The notes beneath the pieces were generated by a model, which had not been told where the DNA came from, ran no database searches, and saw only the letters and a program-made list of their open reading frames with translations. The position numbers were made by a program, and so were the translations under genes. Source: Mediterranea massiliensis (GTDB lineage Bacteria > Bacteroidota > Bacteroidia > Bacteroidales > Bacteroidaceae). From it: a stretch of DNA of 64,000 nucleotides. The DNA is taken from contig SUXZ01000004.1 in NCBI GenBank assembly GCA_015060685.1, positions 118,640 through 182,639 on the forward strand, given 5' to 3'. Below, in pieces: positions 38,951 through 47,999 of this stretch; position 1 is the stretch's first letter; each line of letters begins with the position of its first letter.

Positions 38951-40420
38951 ATGTTGCGTAAGATTAGACTGACATTGGCCATCCTCTTCTTTGGCCTGAT
39001 TACCCTGCTCTTCCTGGACTTTACAGGAACGATACATGCATGGTTCGGATGGATGGCGAAGATTCAATTCTTGCCGGCGGTGCTGGCACTGAATGTTGCC
39101 GTGATTGTATTCTTAGTGGCTCTGACGCTGATTTTCGGCCGCGTGTATTGCTCGGTCATCTGCCCGTTAGGGGTGTTGCAAGACCTCTTCGGATGGATGG
39201 GAAAGAAGCAGAAAAAGAACCGCTACAGTTATTCACCCGCCAAGAACTGGTTGCGCTACGGCGTGCTTGTTTTGTTCGTCGCTGCATTGGTGGCCGGTGT
39301 AGGCTCGTTTGTAGCGTTGTTGGCACCCTATAGCTCGTTCGGACGCATTGCAAGCAACCTGCTGGCACCTCTCTACGGATGGGGAAACAACCTCTTGGCC
39401 TACTTTGCCGAGCGCATGGATAGCTATGCTTTCTACGAAGCCGAGGTGTGGATAGCCAGTCTGCCTACCTTCATCATTGCGGCGGTTACCTTGGTGGTGC
39501 TCATCGTATTGGCATGGCGCGGCGGACGAACCTATTGCAACACCATCTGTCCTGTAGGCACCGTCTTGGGAGTGCTTTCGCGCTTCTCGTGGTTGGCACC
39601 GGTCATCGATACCGAGAAGTGCAACGCCTGCGGATTGTGTGCGCGTAATTGCAAGGCATCGTGCATCGACAGCAAGAATCATCAGATAGACTACAGCCGT
39701 TGTGTGGCTTGTATGGATTGTATAGAGAAGTGCAACAAGGGGGCTATCAGCTATCGTCCGCGCAAGAAGCAAGCCAAGGCTGCACCGGTAGTAGATGAGA
39801 GTCGCCGTAGTGCGCTGACTGCTACCGCTATCTTGGCATCGACTTCGTTGCTGAAGGCGCAAGAGAAGAAACGCGACGGCGGATTGGCCGTTATCGAAGA
39901 TAAGGTGGTACCTGTACGCGGAACACGCCTCGTGCCTCCGGGTGCGTTGAGCATCAAGAACTTCGAACAGCATTGCACGGCTTGTCAGCTTTGCGTATCG
40001 GTATGTCCAAACGACGTGTTGCGTCCATCTACCGGCTTGCTCACACTGATGCAACCCGAGATGGGATACGAAAACGGCTATTGTCGCCCAGAGTGTACAA
40101 AGTGTGGCGATGTGTGTCCGGCCGGAGCTATCAAACCGATTACACGCGAAGAGAAATCGAGCCGACAAATCGGTCATGCCGTGTGGATTAAGAAGAACTG
40201 TATCATGCACGAGGATAAGGTGGATTGCGGCAAGTGTAAGGATGCTTGTCCTACAGGCGCTATACAGATTGTGGTGAACGAATCGTGTCCCAACAAGTGC
40301 AAGAACGTGGTGGTGAACACCGAGCGTTGCATCGGTTGCGGTGCGTGCGAACACCTCTGCCCTGTACGTCCGCTTTCGGCCATCTATGTGGAAGGACACG
40401 AAGTGCATCGGGAGATTTGA
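38951..40420 (+). CDS. Membrane-bound polyferredoxin-type 4Fe-4S protein (NapH-like)
   Basis: N-terminal TM segments, several CxxCxxCxxxC motifs. Confidence 0.85.
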   Translation: MLRKIRLTLAILFFGLITLLFLDFTGTIHAWFGWMAKIQFLPAVLALNVAVIVFLVALTLIFGRVYCSVICPLGVLQDLFGWMGKKQKKNRYSYSPAKNWLRYGVLVLFVAALVAGVGSFVALLAPYSSFGRIASNLLAPLYGWGNNLLAYFAERMDSYAFYEAEVWIASLPTFIIAAVTLVVLIVLAWRGGRTYCNTICPVGTVLGVLSRFSWLAPVIDTEKCNACGLCARNCKASCIDSKNHQIDYSRCVACMDCIEKCNKGAISYRPRKKQAKAAPVVDESRRSALTATAILASTSLLKAQEKKRDGGLAVIEDKVVPVRGTRLVPPGALSIKNFEQHCTACQLCVSVCPNDVLRPSTGLLTLMQPEMGYENGYCRPECTKCGDVCPAGAIKPITREEKSSRQIGHAVWIKKNCIMHEDKVDCGKCKDACPTGAIQIVVNESCPNKCKNVVVNTERCIGCGACEHLCPVRPLSAIYVEGHEVHREI

Positions 40421-40566
40421 TAGTGATTAGCGATTAGTGATTAGTGATGAACGATAAGTGATTAGTGATTAGGGAGACCCCACTATTCTACTTGACTACT
40501 CACTACTTGACTACTTGACTACTCACTACTTGACTACTTTTAATATAAATCAGAAATCTTAATTTT

Positions 40567-41910
40567 ATGAGCAAAGATATAAATCGCCGCGACTTTTTGA
40601 AACTGGCAGGTGTAGCTGCTTCGGCAAGCCTATTGGCGGCATGCGGCAAGAAAACGGGAAACAATACCAGTGGCGGTGAGGCCATGGCAACCGGTGAGAT
40701 GACCTATCACAAGCCGTTGCAACTGGGAGATGATAAAATATCGTTGTTGGGCTACGGATGTATGCGCTGGCCCATGATGAAGAACCCTGAAGGAAGAGGG
40801 GAGATTGTAGATCAGGAACAGGTGAACCGCCTGGTGGATTATGCCATGGAGCATGGCGTAAACATGTACGATACATCGCCTGCCTATTGCCAGGGACAAT
40901 CGGAAGCGGCTACGGGAGAGGCGCTGAAGAAGTATCCACGCGAATCATATTACCTATCTACTAAGTTGTCAAACTTCAGCAACTACTCGCGCGAGGCATC
41001 TATCGCCATGTACAAGCAATCGCTGAAGGATTTGCAAACCGAATACTTGGATATCTATCTGTTGCACTCGGTGGGCAACATGCGCCAATTCCAACAACGC
41101 TTTGTGGATAACGGCATGATAGACTACCTGAAGGAGGAACGTGCTGCCGGACGCATCCGCCGATTGGGATTCTCTTTCCACGGCTCGGCAAAGGCTTTCG
41201 ACGAGCTGATGGCCATGCACGACGAGGTGCATTGGGATGTTATCCTTATCCAGATGAACTACCTGGATTGGAAGCAGAGCGGCGTGGATTATGTCTATAC
41301 CGAGATGGAGAAGCGCGGCATACCGGCACTGATTATGGAGCCGTTGCTGGGCGGACGATTGAGCAAACTGCCCGACCATATCGTAGCACGCTTGAAGCAA
41401 CAAGAACCCGAACGTAGCGTAGCGTCGTGGGCATTCCGTTTCAATGGTTCGTATCCCGGCGTGTTGAGCGTGCTGAGCGGTATGCAATACATGGAGCATC
41501 TGCAAGACAACATCGCAACCTTCTCGCCCATGGTGCCGCTGACCGACGAAGAGAAGGAGTTCCTCTTCGAAACAGCTCGTCTCATCAGTCAGTACCCCAC
41601 CATTCCGTGCAACGATTGTAAGTATTGTATGCCGTGTCCCTACGGATTGGATATCCCCGCCATCCTGCTTCACTACAACAAGTGCGTAAACGAAGGTAAC
41701 ATTGCCGAAAGCACGCAAGACGAAGACTACCGCAAGGCGCGTCGTGCTTTCTTGGTGAGCTACGACCGTGCAGTGCCCAAGGTGCGCCAAGCAGATCGTT
41801 GCATCGATTGCAAGGAGTGCAATCAGCACTGTCCGCAACGCATCAACATTCCGCGCGAGTTGAAGCGCATCAGCAAATACATTGAAAGTTTGAAGCAGGA
41901 AACTTTATGA
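40567..41910 (+). CDS. Aldo/keto reductase with Tat-like signal and C-terminal 4Fe-4S motifs
   Basis: NRRDFLKLAGVAASASLLAAC N-terminus; CNDCKYCMPCPYGLDIP and CIDCKECNQHCPQ. Confidence 0.9.
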   Translation: MSKDINRRDFLKLAGVAASASLLAACGKKTGNNTSGGEAMATGEMTYHKPLQLGDDKISLLGYGCMRWPMMKNPEGRGEIVDQEQVNRLVDYAMEHGVNMYDTSPAYCQGQSEAATGEALKKYPRESYYLSTKLSNFSNYSREASIAMYKQSLKDLQTEYLDIYLLHSVGNMRQFQQRFVDNGMIDYLKEERAAGRIRRLGFSFHGSAKAFDELMAMHDEVHWDVILIQMNYLDWKQSGVDYVYTEMEKRGIPALIMEPLLGGRLSKLPDHIVARLKQQEPERSVASWAFRFNGSYPGVLSVLSGMQYMEHLQDNIATFSPMVPLTDEEKEFLFETARLISQYPTIPCNDCKYCMPCPYGLDIPAILLHYNKCVNEGNIAESTQDEDYRKARRAFLVSYDRAVPKVRQADRCIDCKECNQHCPQRINIPRELKRISKYIESLKQETL

Positions 41911-43472
41911 TACACGAATACCAGCTACGGGTAATACCTGAAATAGCAGGAAGCGAACAACAACTGAAGGCCTTTATCGTTGCGGATAAGGGCCTTCGGG
42001 CTAACGATATAACGGCGGTGCGCATACTGAAACGGAGTATCGATGCGCGCCAACGCACGATATTCGTTAACTTGACCGTTCGCGTCTATGTGAACGAGAT
42101 GCCCGAAAAGCTTGAGTATGTTCCTACTATATATAATAATGTGGAAGGTTGCCCGCAAGTGGTGGTAGTGGGTGCAGGCCCCGGTGGCTTGTTTGCTGCA
42201 CTACGCCTGATAGAATTAGGCCTTCGTCCCGTGGTGATTGAGCGCGGAAAGGATGTGCGCGAACGCAAAAAAGACCTGGCACGCATCGGCCGCGAGCAGC
42301 GTGTGGATAGCGAGTCGAACTATAGTTTTGGCGAAGGTGGTGCCGGTGCTTATAGCGACGGAAAACTCTATACACGCAGCAAGAAACGAGGCAATACAGA
42401 AAAAATTCTAAATGTGTTTTGTCAACACGGTGCATCGACATCCATCCTGGTGGATGCGCATCCGCACATCGGCACGGACAAGTTGCCGCGTGTCATCGAG
42501 AACATGCGCAACACCATCTTGTCGTGCGGAGGCGAAGTGCACTTCCAAACACGTATGGATGCGCTGATTGTAGCGGACGACAAGGTGTGTGGCATTGAAA
42601 CAAATACGGGCGAAACGTTTATGGGCCCCGTCATTTTGGCTACCGGACACTCGGCACGCGACGTATATCGGCAACTATCCGCACAGGGCATCGAGATGGA
42701 GGCTAAAGGCATTGCCGTGGGCGTGCGCTTGGAGCATCCGTCGCATTTGATTGACCAGATACAATACCACCGCAAAGAGGGTAGAGGCTTGTTTCTGCCG
42801 GCGGCCGAGTATAGCATGGTGACACAGGTGGACGGACGAGGCGTGTATAGCTTCTGCATGTGTCCGGGTGGCTTTGTAGTGCCTGCGGCAAGTGGCCCCG
42901 AGCAGTTGGTGGTGAACGGCATGAGCCCAAGCAATCGCGGCTCGCGATGGAGCAATAGCGGCATGGTGGTGGAGTTGCGTCCCGAGGATATGCCGGCGCT
43001 TGGTGTGCAGGACGACGATGTGTTGCGCGTGATGCACTTCCAGGAAGAACTTGAACGGATGTGCTGGCAACAAGGCAACCGCAAGCAAACCGCACCGGCT
43101 CAACGCATGGCCGACTTCTGCAACAAGAAACTCAGTTTCGACCTCCCCGAAAGCTCGTATGCACCGGGATTGGTTTCCTCTCCGCTACACTTCTGGCTTC
43201 CGCCTTTCATAGCGGACAGATTGGCCAAGGGTTTCCGCCATTTCGGTAAGCAAAGCCGCGGATTTCTGACCAACGAGGCAACGATGATTGCCGTGGAAAC
43301 ACGCACCTCGTCGCCGGTGCGCATCTTGCGCGACAGGGAGTTGTTGCAACACGTACGCTTGCAAGGATTGTTTCCTTGCGGTGAGGGTGCAGGCTATGCC
43401 GGTGGCATTGTTTCGGCCGGTGTAGATGGTGAGCGTTGCGCCGAGGCAGTGGCAAACTATTTAGCGGTTTGA
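41907..43472 (+). CDS. FAD-dependent oxidoreductase
   Basis: VVVVGAGPGGLFAALRLIELGLRPVVIERG Rossmann motif; overlaps the upstream gene by 4 nt. Confidence 0.88.
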   Translation: MIHEYQLRVIPEIAGSEQQLKAFIVADKGLRANDITAVRILKRSIDARQRTIFVNLTVRVYVNEMPEKLEYVPTIYNNVEGCPQVVVVGAGPGGLFAALRLIELGLRPVVIERGKDVRERKKDLARIGREQRVDSESNYSFGEGGAGAYSDGKLYTRSKKRGNTEKILNVFCQHGASTSILVDAHPHIGTDKLPRVIENMRNTILSCGGEVHFQTRMDALIVADDKVCGIETNTGETFMGPVILATGHSARDVYRQLSAQGIEMEAKGIAVGVRLEHPSHLIDQIQYHRKEGRGLFLPAAEYSMVTQVDGRGVYSFCMCPGGFVVPAASGPEQLVVNGMSPSNRGSRWSNSGMVVELRPEDMPALGVQDDDVLRVMHFQEELERMCWQQGNRKQTAPAQRMADFCNKKLSFDLPESSYAPGLVSSPLHFWLPPFIADRLAKGFRHFGKQSRGFLTNEATMIAVETRTSSPVRILRDRELLQHVRLQGLFPCGEGAGYAGGIVSAGVDGERCAEAVANYLAV

Positions 43473-43483
43473 ATTGTTTTTTT

Positions 43484-43516
43484 GTAGGGACGCAGCGTGC
43501 TGCGTCCGCGTAAACA
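43484..43516 (+). repeat. REP-like palindrome copy
   Basis: GTAGGGACGCAGCGTGCTGCGTCCGCGTAAAC. Confidence 0.75.
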
Positions 43517-43533
43517 TAAATAATATTATCTAA

Positions 43534-44457
43534 ATGAAGATAGCGAATAATTTACTCGAATTGGTGGGTAATACTCCCCTGATGCAAGTATCAGCATTCA
43601 GCAAGCAAATGGAACTTGCTACGCCGTTGTGGGTGAAGATAGAAGCATTCAACCCCAGCGGTAGCGTAAAGGCGCGTGCCGCATTGGCCATGGTAGAGGA
43701 TGCCGAGCAAGCCGGTTTGTTAAAGCCGGGTGCTACCATCATTGAACCAACAAGTGGCAATACAGGCATCGGATTGGCTATGGTGGCCACCGTAAAGGGG
43801 TATCACCTGATGCTGACCATGCCCGAAACAATGTCGATAGAACGACGAAAGTTGCTTGCTGCTTATGGTGCCGAATTGGTGCTTACACCGGGTAGCGAAG
43901 GCATGGCGGGTGCTATCGCCAAGGCCGAAGAGTTGCATCGCATGATACCGGGTTCGTACATCCCCGGACAATTCGATAATCCCGCCAATCCGGCTATTCA
44001 CGAACGTACTACGGCGCGCGAGATATGGGCGGATACCGACGGACGCATCACCGCTTTTGTGGCGGGTGTAGGCACGGGTGGTACGCTATGTGGTACAGGG
44101 CGTTGCTTGAAACAACTTAATCCCGCCATTCGTGTGGTAGGTGTTGAACCGGCTTCATCGCCCGTATTGCAAGGTGGCGTTGCCGGGCCGCATGGCTTGC
44201 AAGGTATTGGCGCAAACTTTGTGCCGGCCAACTACGACGCGGAGGTGGTGGACGAAGTGATGGGCGTGAGCGATGAAGAGGCTTTTGAAGCGGCACGAAC
44301 ATTGGCGCGTACCGAAGGCTTGTTGGTGGGCATTTCGTCGGGCGCGGCATTGGCGGCGGCTGTACGCTTATCGCGTAGCATGACAGATGCTACGGGTATT
44401 GTGGTATTGCTACCGGATAGTGGAGAACGTTACCTCAGTACAGGTTTGTTTGACTAA
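43534..44457 (+). CDS. cysK: Cysteine synthase
   Basis: LVGNTPLMQVSAF, NPSGSVKARAAL, PTSGNTGIGLAMVA. Confidence 0.93.
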   Translation: MKIANNLLELVGNTPLMQVSAFSKQMELATPLWVKIEAFNPSGSVKARAALAMVEDAEQAGLLKPGATIIEPTSGNTGIGLAMVATVKGYHLMLTMPETMSIERRKLLAAYGAELVLTPGSEGMAGAIAKAEELHRMIPGSYIPGQFDNPANPAIHERTTAREIWADTDGRITAFVAGVGTGGTLCGTGRCLKQLNPAIRVVGVEPASSPVLQGGVAGPHGLQGIGANFVPANYDAEVVDEVMGVSDEEAFEAARTLARTEGLLVGISSGAALAAAVRLSRSMTDATGIVVLLPDSGERYLSTGLFD

Positions 44458-44459
44458 TC

Positions 44460-45038
44460 ATGAACAAAGAGATTGCTATCATAGAACCCAATACATTGGC
44501 TGGTTTAGGCTTGCGGCATTTGTTGCAACAGATGATGCCGGCTATTACGATTCGTCATTTTGGCTCGATGCAACAACTTACAGATGATACGCCCGATATG
44601 TATGGACACTATTTTGTATCGTCTGCTGTCTATTTCGAGCATGCTTCCTTCTTTCTTCAACGCATGTCGCGCACCATTGTGCTTACTTCAGGCGGTGCAG
44701 TGCCCGGTCTTTCGGATGTCAATACGTTGAATGTGAATCAAAGCGAACAGGCATTGACGCGCGACATTTTGCGTTTGCATAGTCGCGGACATGGACATGA
44801 CCATAATCATCGCCCAACAATGGCTGTCGAACACGATTTATCTCCCCGCGAAATAGAAGTATTAGTGCTGCTAACGCGCGGATACATCAATAAAGAGATA
44901 GCCGATAGGCTGAACATCTCGCTTACCACCGTCATTACACACCGAAAGAACATTACCGAGAAGTTGGGAATCAAGTCGCTTTCCGGCCTCACCATTTATG
45001 CCGTGATGCGTGGATATGTGGAACCGCATGAGTTATAA
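44460..45038 (+). CDS. LuxR-type HTH regulator with His-rich linker
   Basis: LSPREIEVLVLLTRGYINKEIADRLNISLTTVITHRKNITEKLGIKS; linker RGHGHDHNH. Confidence 0.88.
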   Translation: MNKEIAIIEPNTLAGLGLRHLLQQMMPAITIRHFGSMQQLTDDTPDMYGHYFVSSAVYFEHASFFLQRMSRTIVLTSGGAVPGLSDVNTLNVNQSEQALTRDILRLHSRGHGHDHNHRPTMAVEHDLSPREIEVLVLLTRGYINKEIADRLNISLTTVITHRKNITEKLGIKSLSGLTIYAVMRGYVEPHEL

Positions 45039-45133
45039 AATAATAATGTGTAGCCATAATTCTCAATTCTCAATTCTTAATTATTAATTAAAAAATACCT
45101 ACCTTTGTTGCCCAAATTATAAAGATTGACAAC

Positions 45134-46051
45134 ATGCCCTTAAAACTGCCCGATAAACTACCGGCCATCGAGTTGCTGAAAGAAGAAAATATCTTTGTTA
45201 TGGACAATTCGCGCGCATCGAAGCAAGACATCCGCCCGTTGCGCATTGCTGTTCTTAACTTGATGCCTCTGAAGATTACAACCGAGACAGACCTCGTTCG
45301 TTTGCTCAGTAATACGCCTTTGCAGGTGGAAATCTCGTTGATGAAGATTAAGAGTCATACATCGAAGAATACGCCTGTCGAACACATGCAGGCTTTCTAT
45401 ACCGATTTCGAAGAGATGCGCCACATGAAGTACGATGGTATGATTATCACCGGTGCACCCGTTGAACACATGGAGTTCGAAGAGGTGGGATATTGGGACG
45501 AAATCAAGCAGATTTTCGATTGGGCGCGTACACACGTCACCTCTACGCTTTACATTTGCTGGGCAGCTCAAGCAGGGTTGTATCATCATTATGGGGTACC
45601 CAAGTATCCGTTGGAGAAGAAGATGTTTGGCATCTTCCCACACCAACCATTATTGCCGCTTCATCCTATTTTCCGTGGTTTCGACAATACATTCAATGTG
45701 CCGCATAGCCGCCACACGGAGGTGCGTGCAGCGGATATTTTGAAGCATAAGGAATTGACAATCCTTTCTCATTCGGAGGAAGCCGGTGTGCACATGGTGA
45801 TGGCACGTGGTGGACGCGAATTCTTCGTAACCGGTCATTCGGAATACTCGCCGTTAACGTTGGATACAGAATATCGTCGCGATTTAAGCAAGGGATTGCC
45901 CATTGATATGCCGCGCAATTACTATCGCAACGACGACCCCGAACAGGGCGTTATCGTCAGTTGGCGTGCACATGCCAACTTATTGTTCAGCAATTGGTTG
46001 AACTACTTTGTATATCAAGAAACACCTTATAATATCGAAGAAATTAGATAG
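45134..46051 (+). CDS. metA: Homoserine O-succinyl/acetyltransferase
   Basis: MPLKLPDKLPAIELLKEENIFVM, LYICWAAQAGLYHHYG. Confidence 0.95.
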   Translation: MPLKLPDKLPAIELLKEENIFVMDNSRASKQDIRPLRIAVLNLMPLKITTETDLVRLLSNTPLQVEISLMKIKSHTSKNTPVEHMQAFYTDFEEMRHMKYDGMIITGAPVEHMEFEEVGYWDEIKQIFDWARTHVTSTLYICWAAQAGLYHHYGVPKYPLEKKMFGIFPHQPLLPLHPIFRGFDNTFNVPHSRHTEVRAADILKHKELTILSHSEEAGVHMVMARGGREFFVTGHSEYSPLTLDTEYRRDLSKGLPIDMPRNYYRNDDPEQGVIVSWRAHANLLFSNWLNYFVYQETPYNIEEIR

Positions 46052-46072
46052 TTACGCTTTAACTTTTAATTT

Positions 46073-47908
46073 TTGAAGCAAGTACGAAACATAGAACTAT
46101 TGGCACCGGCTAAAAACTTGGCATGTGCTATGGCCGCCATCGACCATGGTGCAGACGCAGTGTATATCGGTGCCCCGCGTTTTGGTGCCCGTGTAGCGGC
46201 CGGCAATAGCTTGGAGGATATTGAAACCATCGTAAACTATGCACATATCTACAACGTGCGCGTTTATGTTACAATCAATACGTTGCTCACCGATGCGCAA
46301 CTCAAAGAAGCAGAGGCGTTGATTTGGCAACTATATCGCATAGGTGTGGATGCTATCATTGTGCAAGATTTGGGCATCACGCAACTTAACCTACCGCCTA
46401 TACCGCTTCATGCAAGTACGCAGATGGATAACCGCACGCCGCAAAAGGTAAGTTTCCTGGCGCAAGCCGGTTTTTCGCAAGTTGTTTTGGCGCGCGAGTT
46501 ATCGTTGGACGATATTAGAGCGATACATCAAGCGTCGCCACAAACGCTGCTCGAGGTGTTTGTACATGGGGCGTTGTGCGTCAGCTATAGCGGACAATGT
46601 TACATCAGTCAGGCTTGTTTCGGACGTAGTGCTAATCGCGGTGAGTGTGCGCAATTCTGTCGTTTGGCGTTCAATATGGTGGATGCCGACGGCAAGCTTA
46701 TCGCTAAGAACAAGCACTTGCTTTCGTTGAAAGATTTGAATCAGTTGGACAATCTTGAACAACTGCTCGATGCCGGTGCATCGTCGTTCAAGATAGAGGG
46801 CCGATTGAAGGATGCAGAGTATGTAAAGAACGTAACGGCTTCTTATCGCCAGAAACTCGATGCTATCTTCCGTCGTCGTCCGGAGTATCGTCGTTCTTCA
46901 TCAGGAAAATCGACTTATACCTTTACTCCTCAAGTGGATAAGAGCTTTAATCGCGGTTTTACCCACTTCTTTATCAATGGTCGCCAACAAGGCATTGAAG
47001 CGTTTGATACACCAAAATCATTGGGCGAGTTTGTCGGCACGTTGAAGGATCAACGCGGTGGATGCTTAACCGTAGCCGGAGTAAAATCCTTTCATAACGG
47101 TGATGGTTTGTGCTTTGTCGATGAGTATGGTCGTTTGCAAGGTTTTCGCATCAATCGGGTAGAGGGAAATAAACTCTTTCCTGCCGGACAAATACCGCGC
47201 ATCCCACTTCGTACACCTATCTATCGCAATTACGATCAAGAGTTCGAACGCTTGTTGGCTCGTCCGTCGGCCGAACGACGCATACACATCGCTTGGCGTT
47301 TGTCGCAAATGTCGTGGGGTTTTGCGCTTACGGCTACCGACGAAGATGATAATACAGTTATGCTTACTTTCCCTGCAGAGAAGCAGCTTGCTCGTACACC
47401 GCAGAAGCCAAATCTGTGCGCATTGTTATGCAAATTGGGAAATACACCATTCGAAGCAAAGCCGGAAGAGGTGGAAATAGCTTACGACGAAGAGTGGTTC
47501 CTACCCGCATCGCTTGTTGCAGAATGGCGTCGTCAAGTAGTAGAAAAGCTATTGGCGCTTCGCCGTATAAACTATCGTCAACCGTTGCAACGCATCACGC
47601 CAACAACACATATTTTTGTGTCGCAACAACTTACCTATCTTGGCAATGTGATGAATGCGCAATCGCAAGCATTTTATGCGCAGCATGGTGTAGCGGAAAT
47701 AGCTCCTGCTTATGAACAACAACCACCGGAATCCGTTCCGCTCATGTTTTGTCGCCATTGCTTGCGCTATTCAATGGGGTGGTGTCCGCAACAACATGCC
47801 GCACGTTCACCGTATCGTGAACCTTATTATTTAGTAAGTACCGATGGCAATCGCTTCCGCCTTCAATTCGATTGCAAGCATTGCCAGATGTTGGTGTTTA
47901 AGGAGTGA
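46073..47908 (+). CDS. U32 family peptidase
   Basis: ELLAPAKNLACAMAAIDHGADAVYIGAPRFGAR; VHGALCVSYSGQCYISQACFGRSANRGECAQFCR; start probably TTG. Confidence 0.92.
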   Translation: MKQVRNIELLAPAKNLACAMAAIDHGADAVYIGAPRFGARVAAGNSLEDIETIVNYAHIYNVRVYVTINTLLTDAQLKEAEALIWQLYRIGVDAIIVQDLGITQLNLPPIPLHASTQMDNRTPQKVSFLAQAGFSQVVLARELSLDDIRAIHQASPQTLLEVFVHGALCVSYSGQCYISQACFGRSANRGECAQFCRLAFNMVDADGKLIAKNKHLLSLKDLNQLDNLEQLLDAGASSFKIEGRLKDAEYVKNVTASYRQKLDAIFRRRPEYRRSSSGKSTYTFTPQVDKSFNRGFTHFFINGRQQGIEAFDTPKSLGEFVGTLKDQRGGCLTVAGVKSFHNGDGLCFVDEYGRLQGFRINRVEGNKLFPAGQIPRIPLRTPIYRNYDQEFERLLARPSAERRIHIAWRLSQMSWGFALTATDEDDNTVMLTFPAEKQLARTPQKPNLCALLCKLGNTPFEAKPEEVEIAYDEEWFLPASLVAEWRRQVVEKLLALRRINYRQPLQRITPTTHIFVSQQLTYLGNVMNAQSQAFYAQHGVAEIAPAYEQQPPESVPLMFCRHCLRYSMGWCPQQHAARSPYREPYYLVSTDGNRFRLQFDCKHCQMLVFKE

Positions 47909-47999
47909 TTAGTGTAGATAGTGATTAGCTGTTAGCGATTAGTGATTAGCGAACTATCGGCCTTTATCTCCCTTTATCTCCAAACTCAGCACTCAGCAC

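Noticed and set aside
39233-40408. 391-aa minus-strand ORF
   Set aside because: Antisense shadow of the polyferredoxin gene, no domain signal
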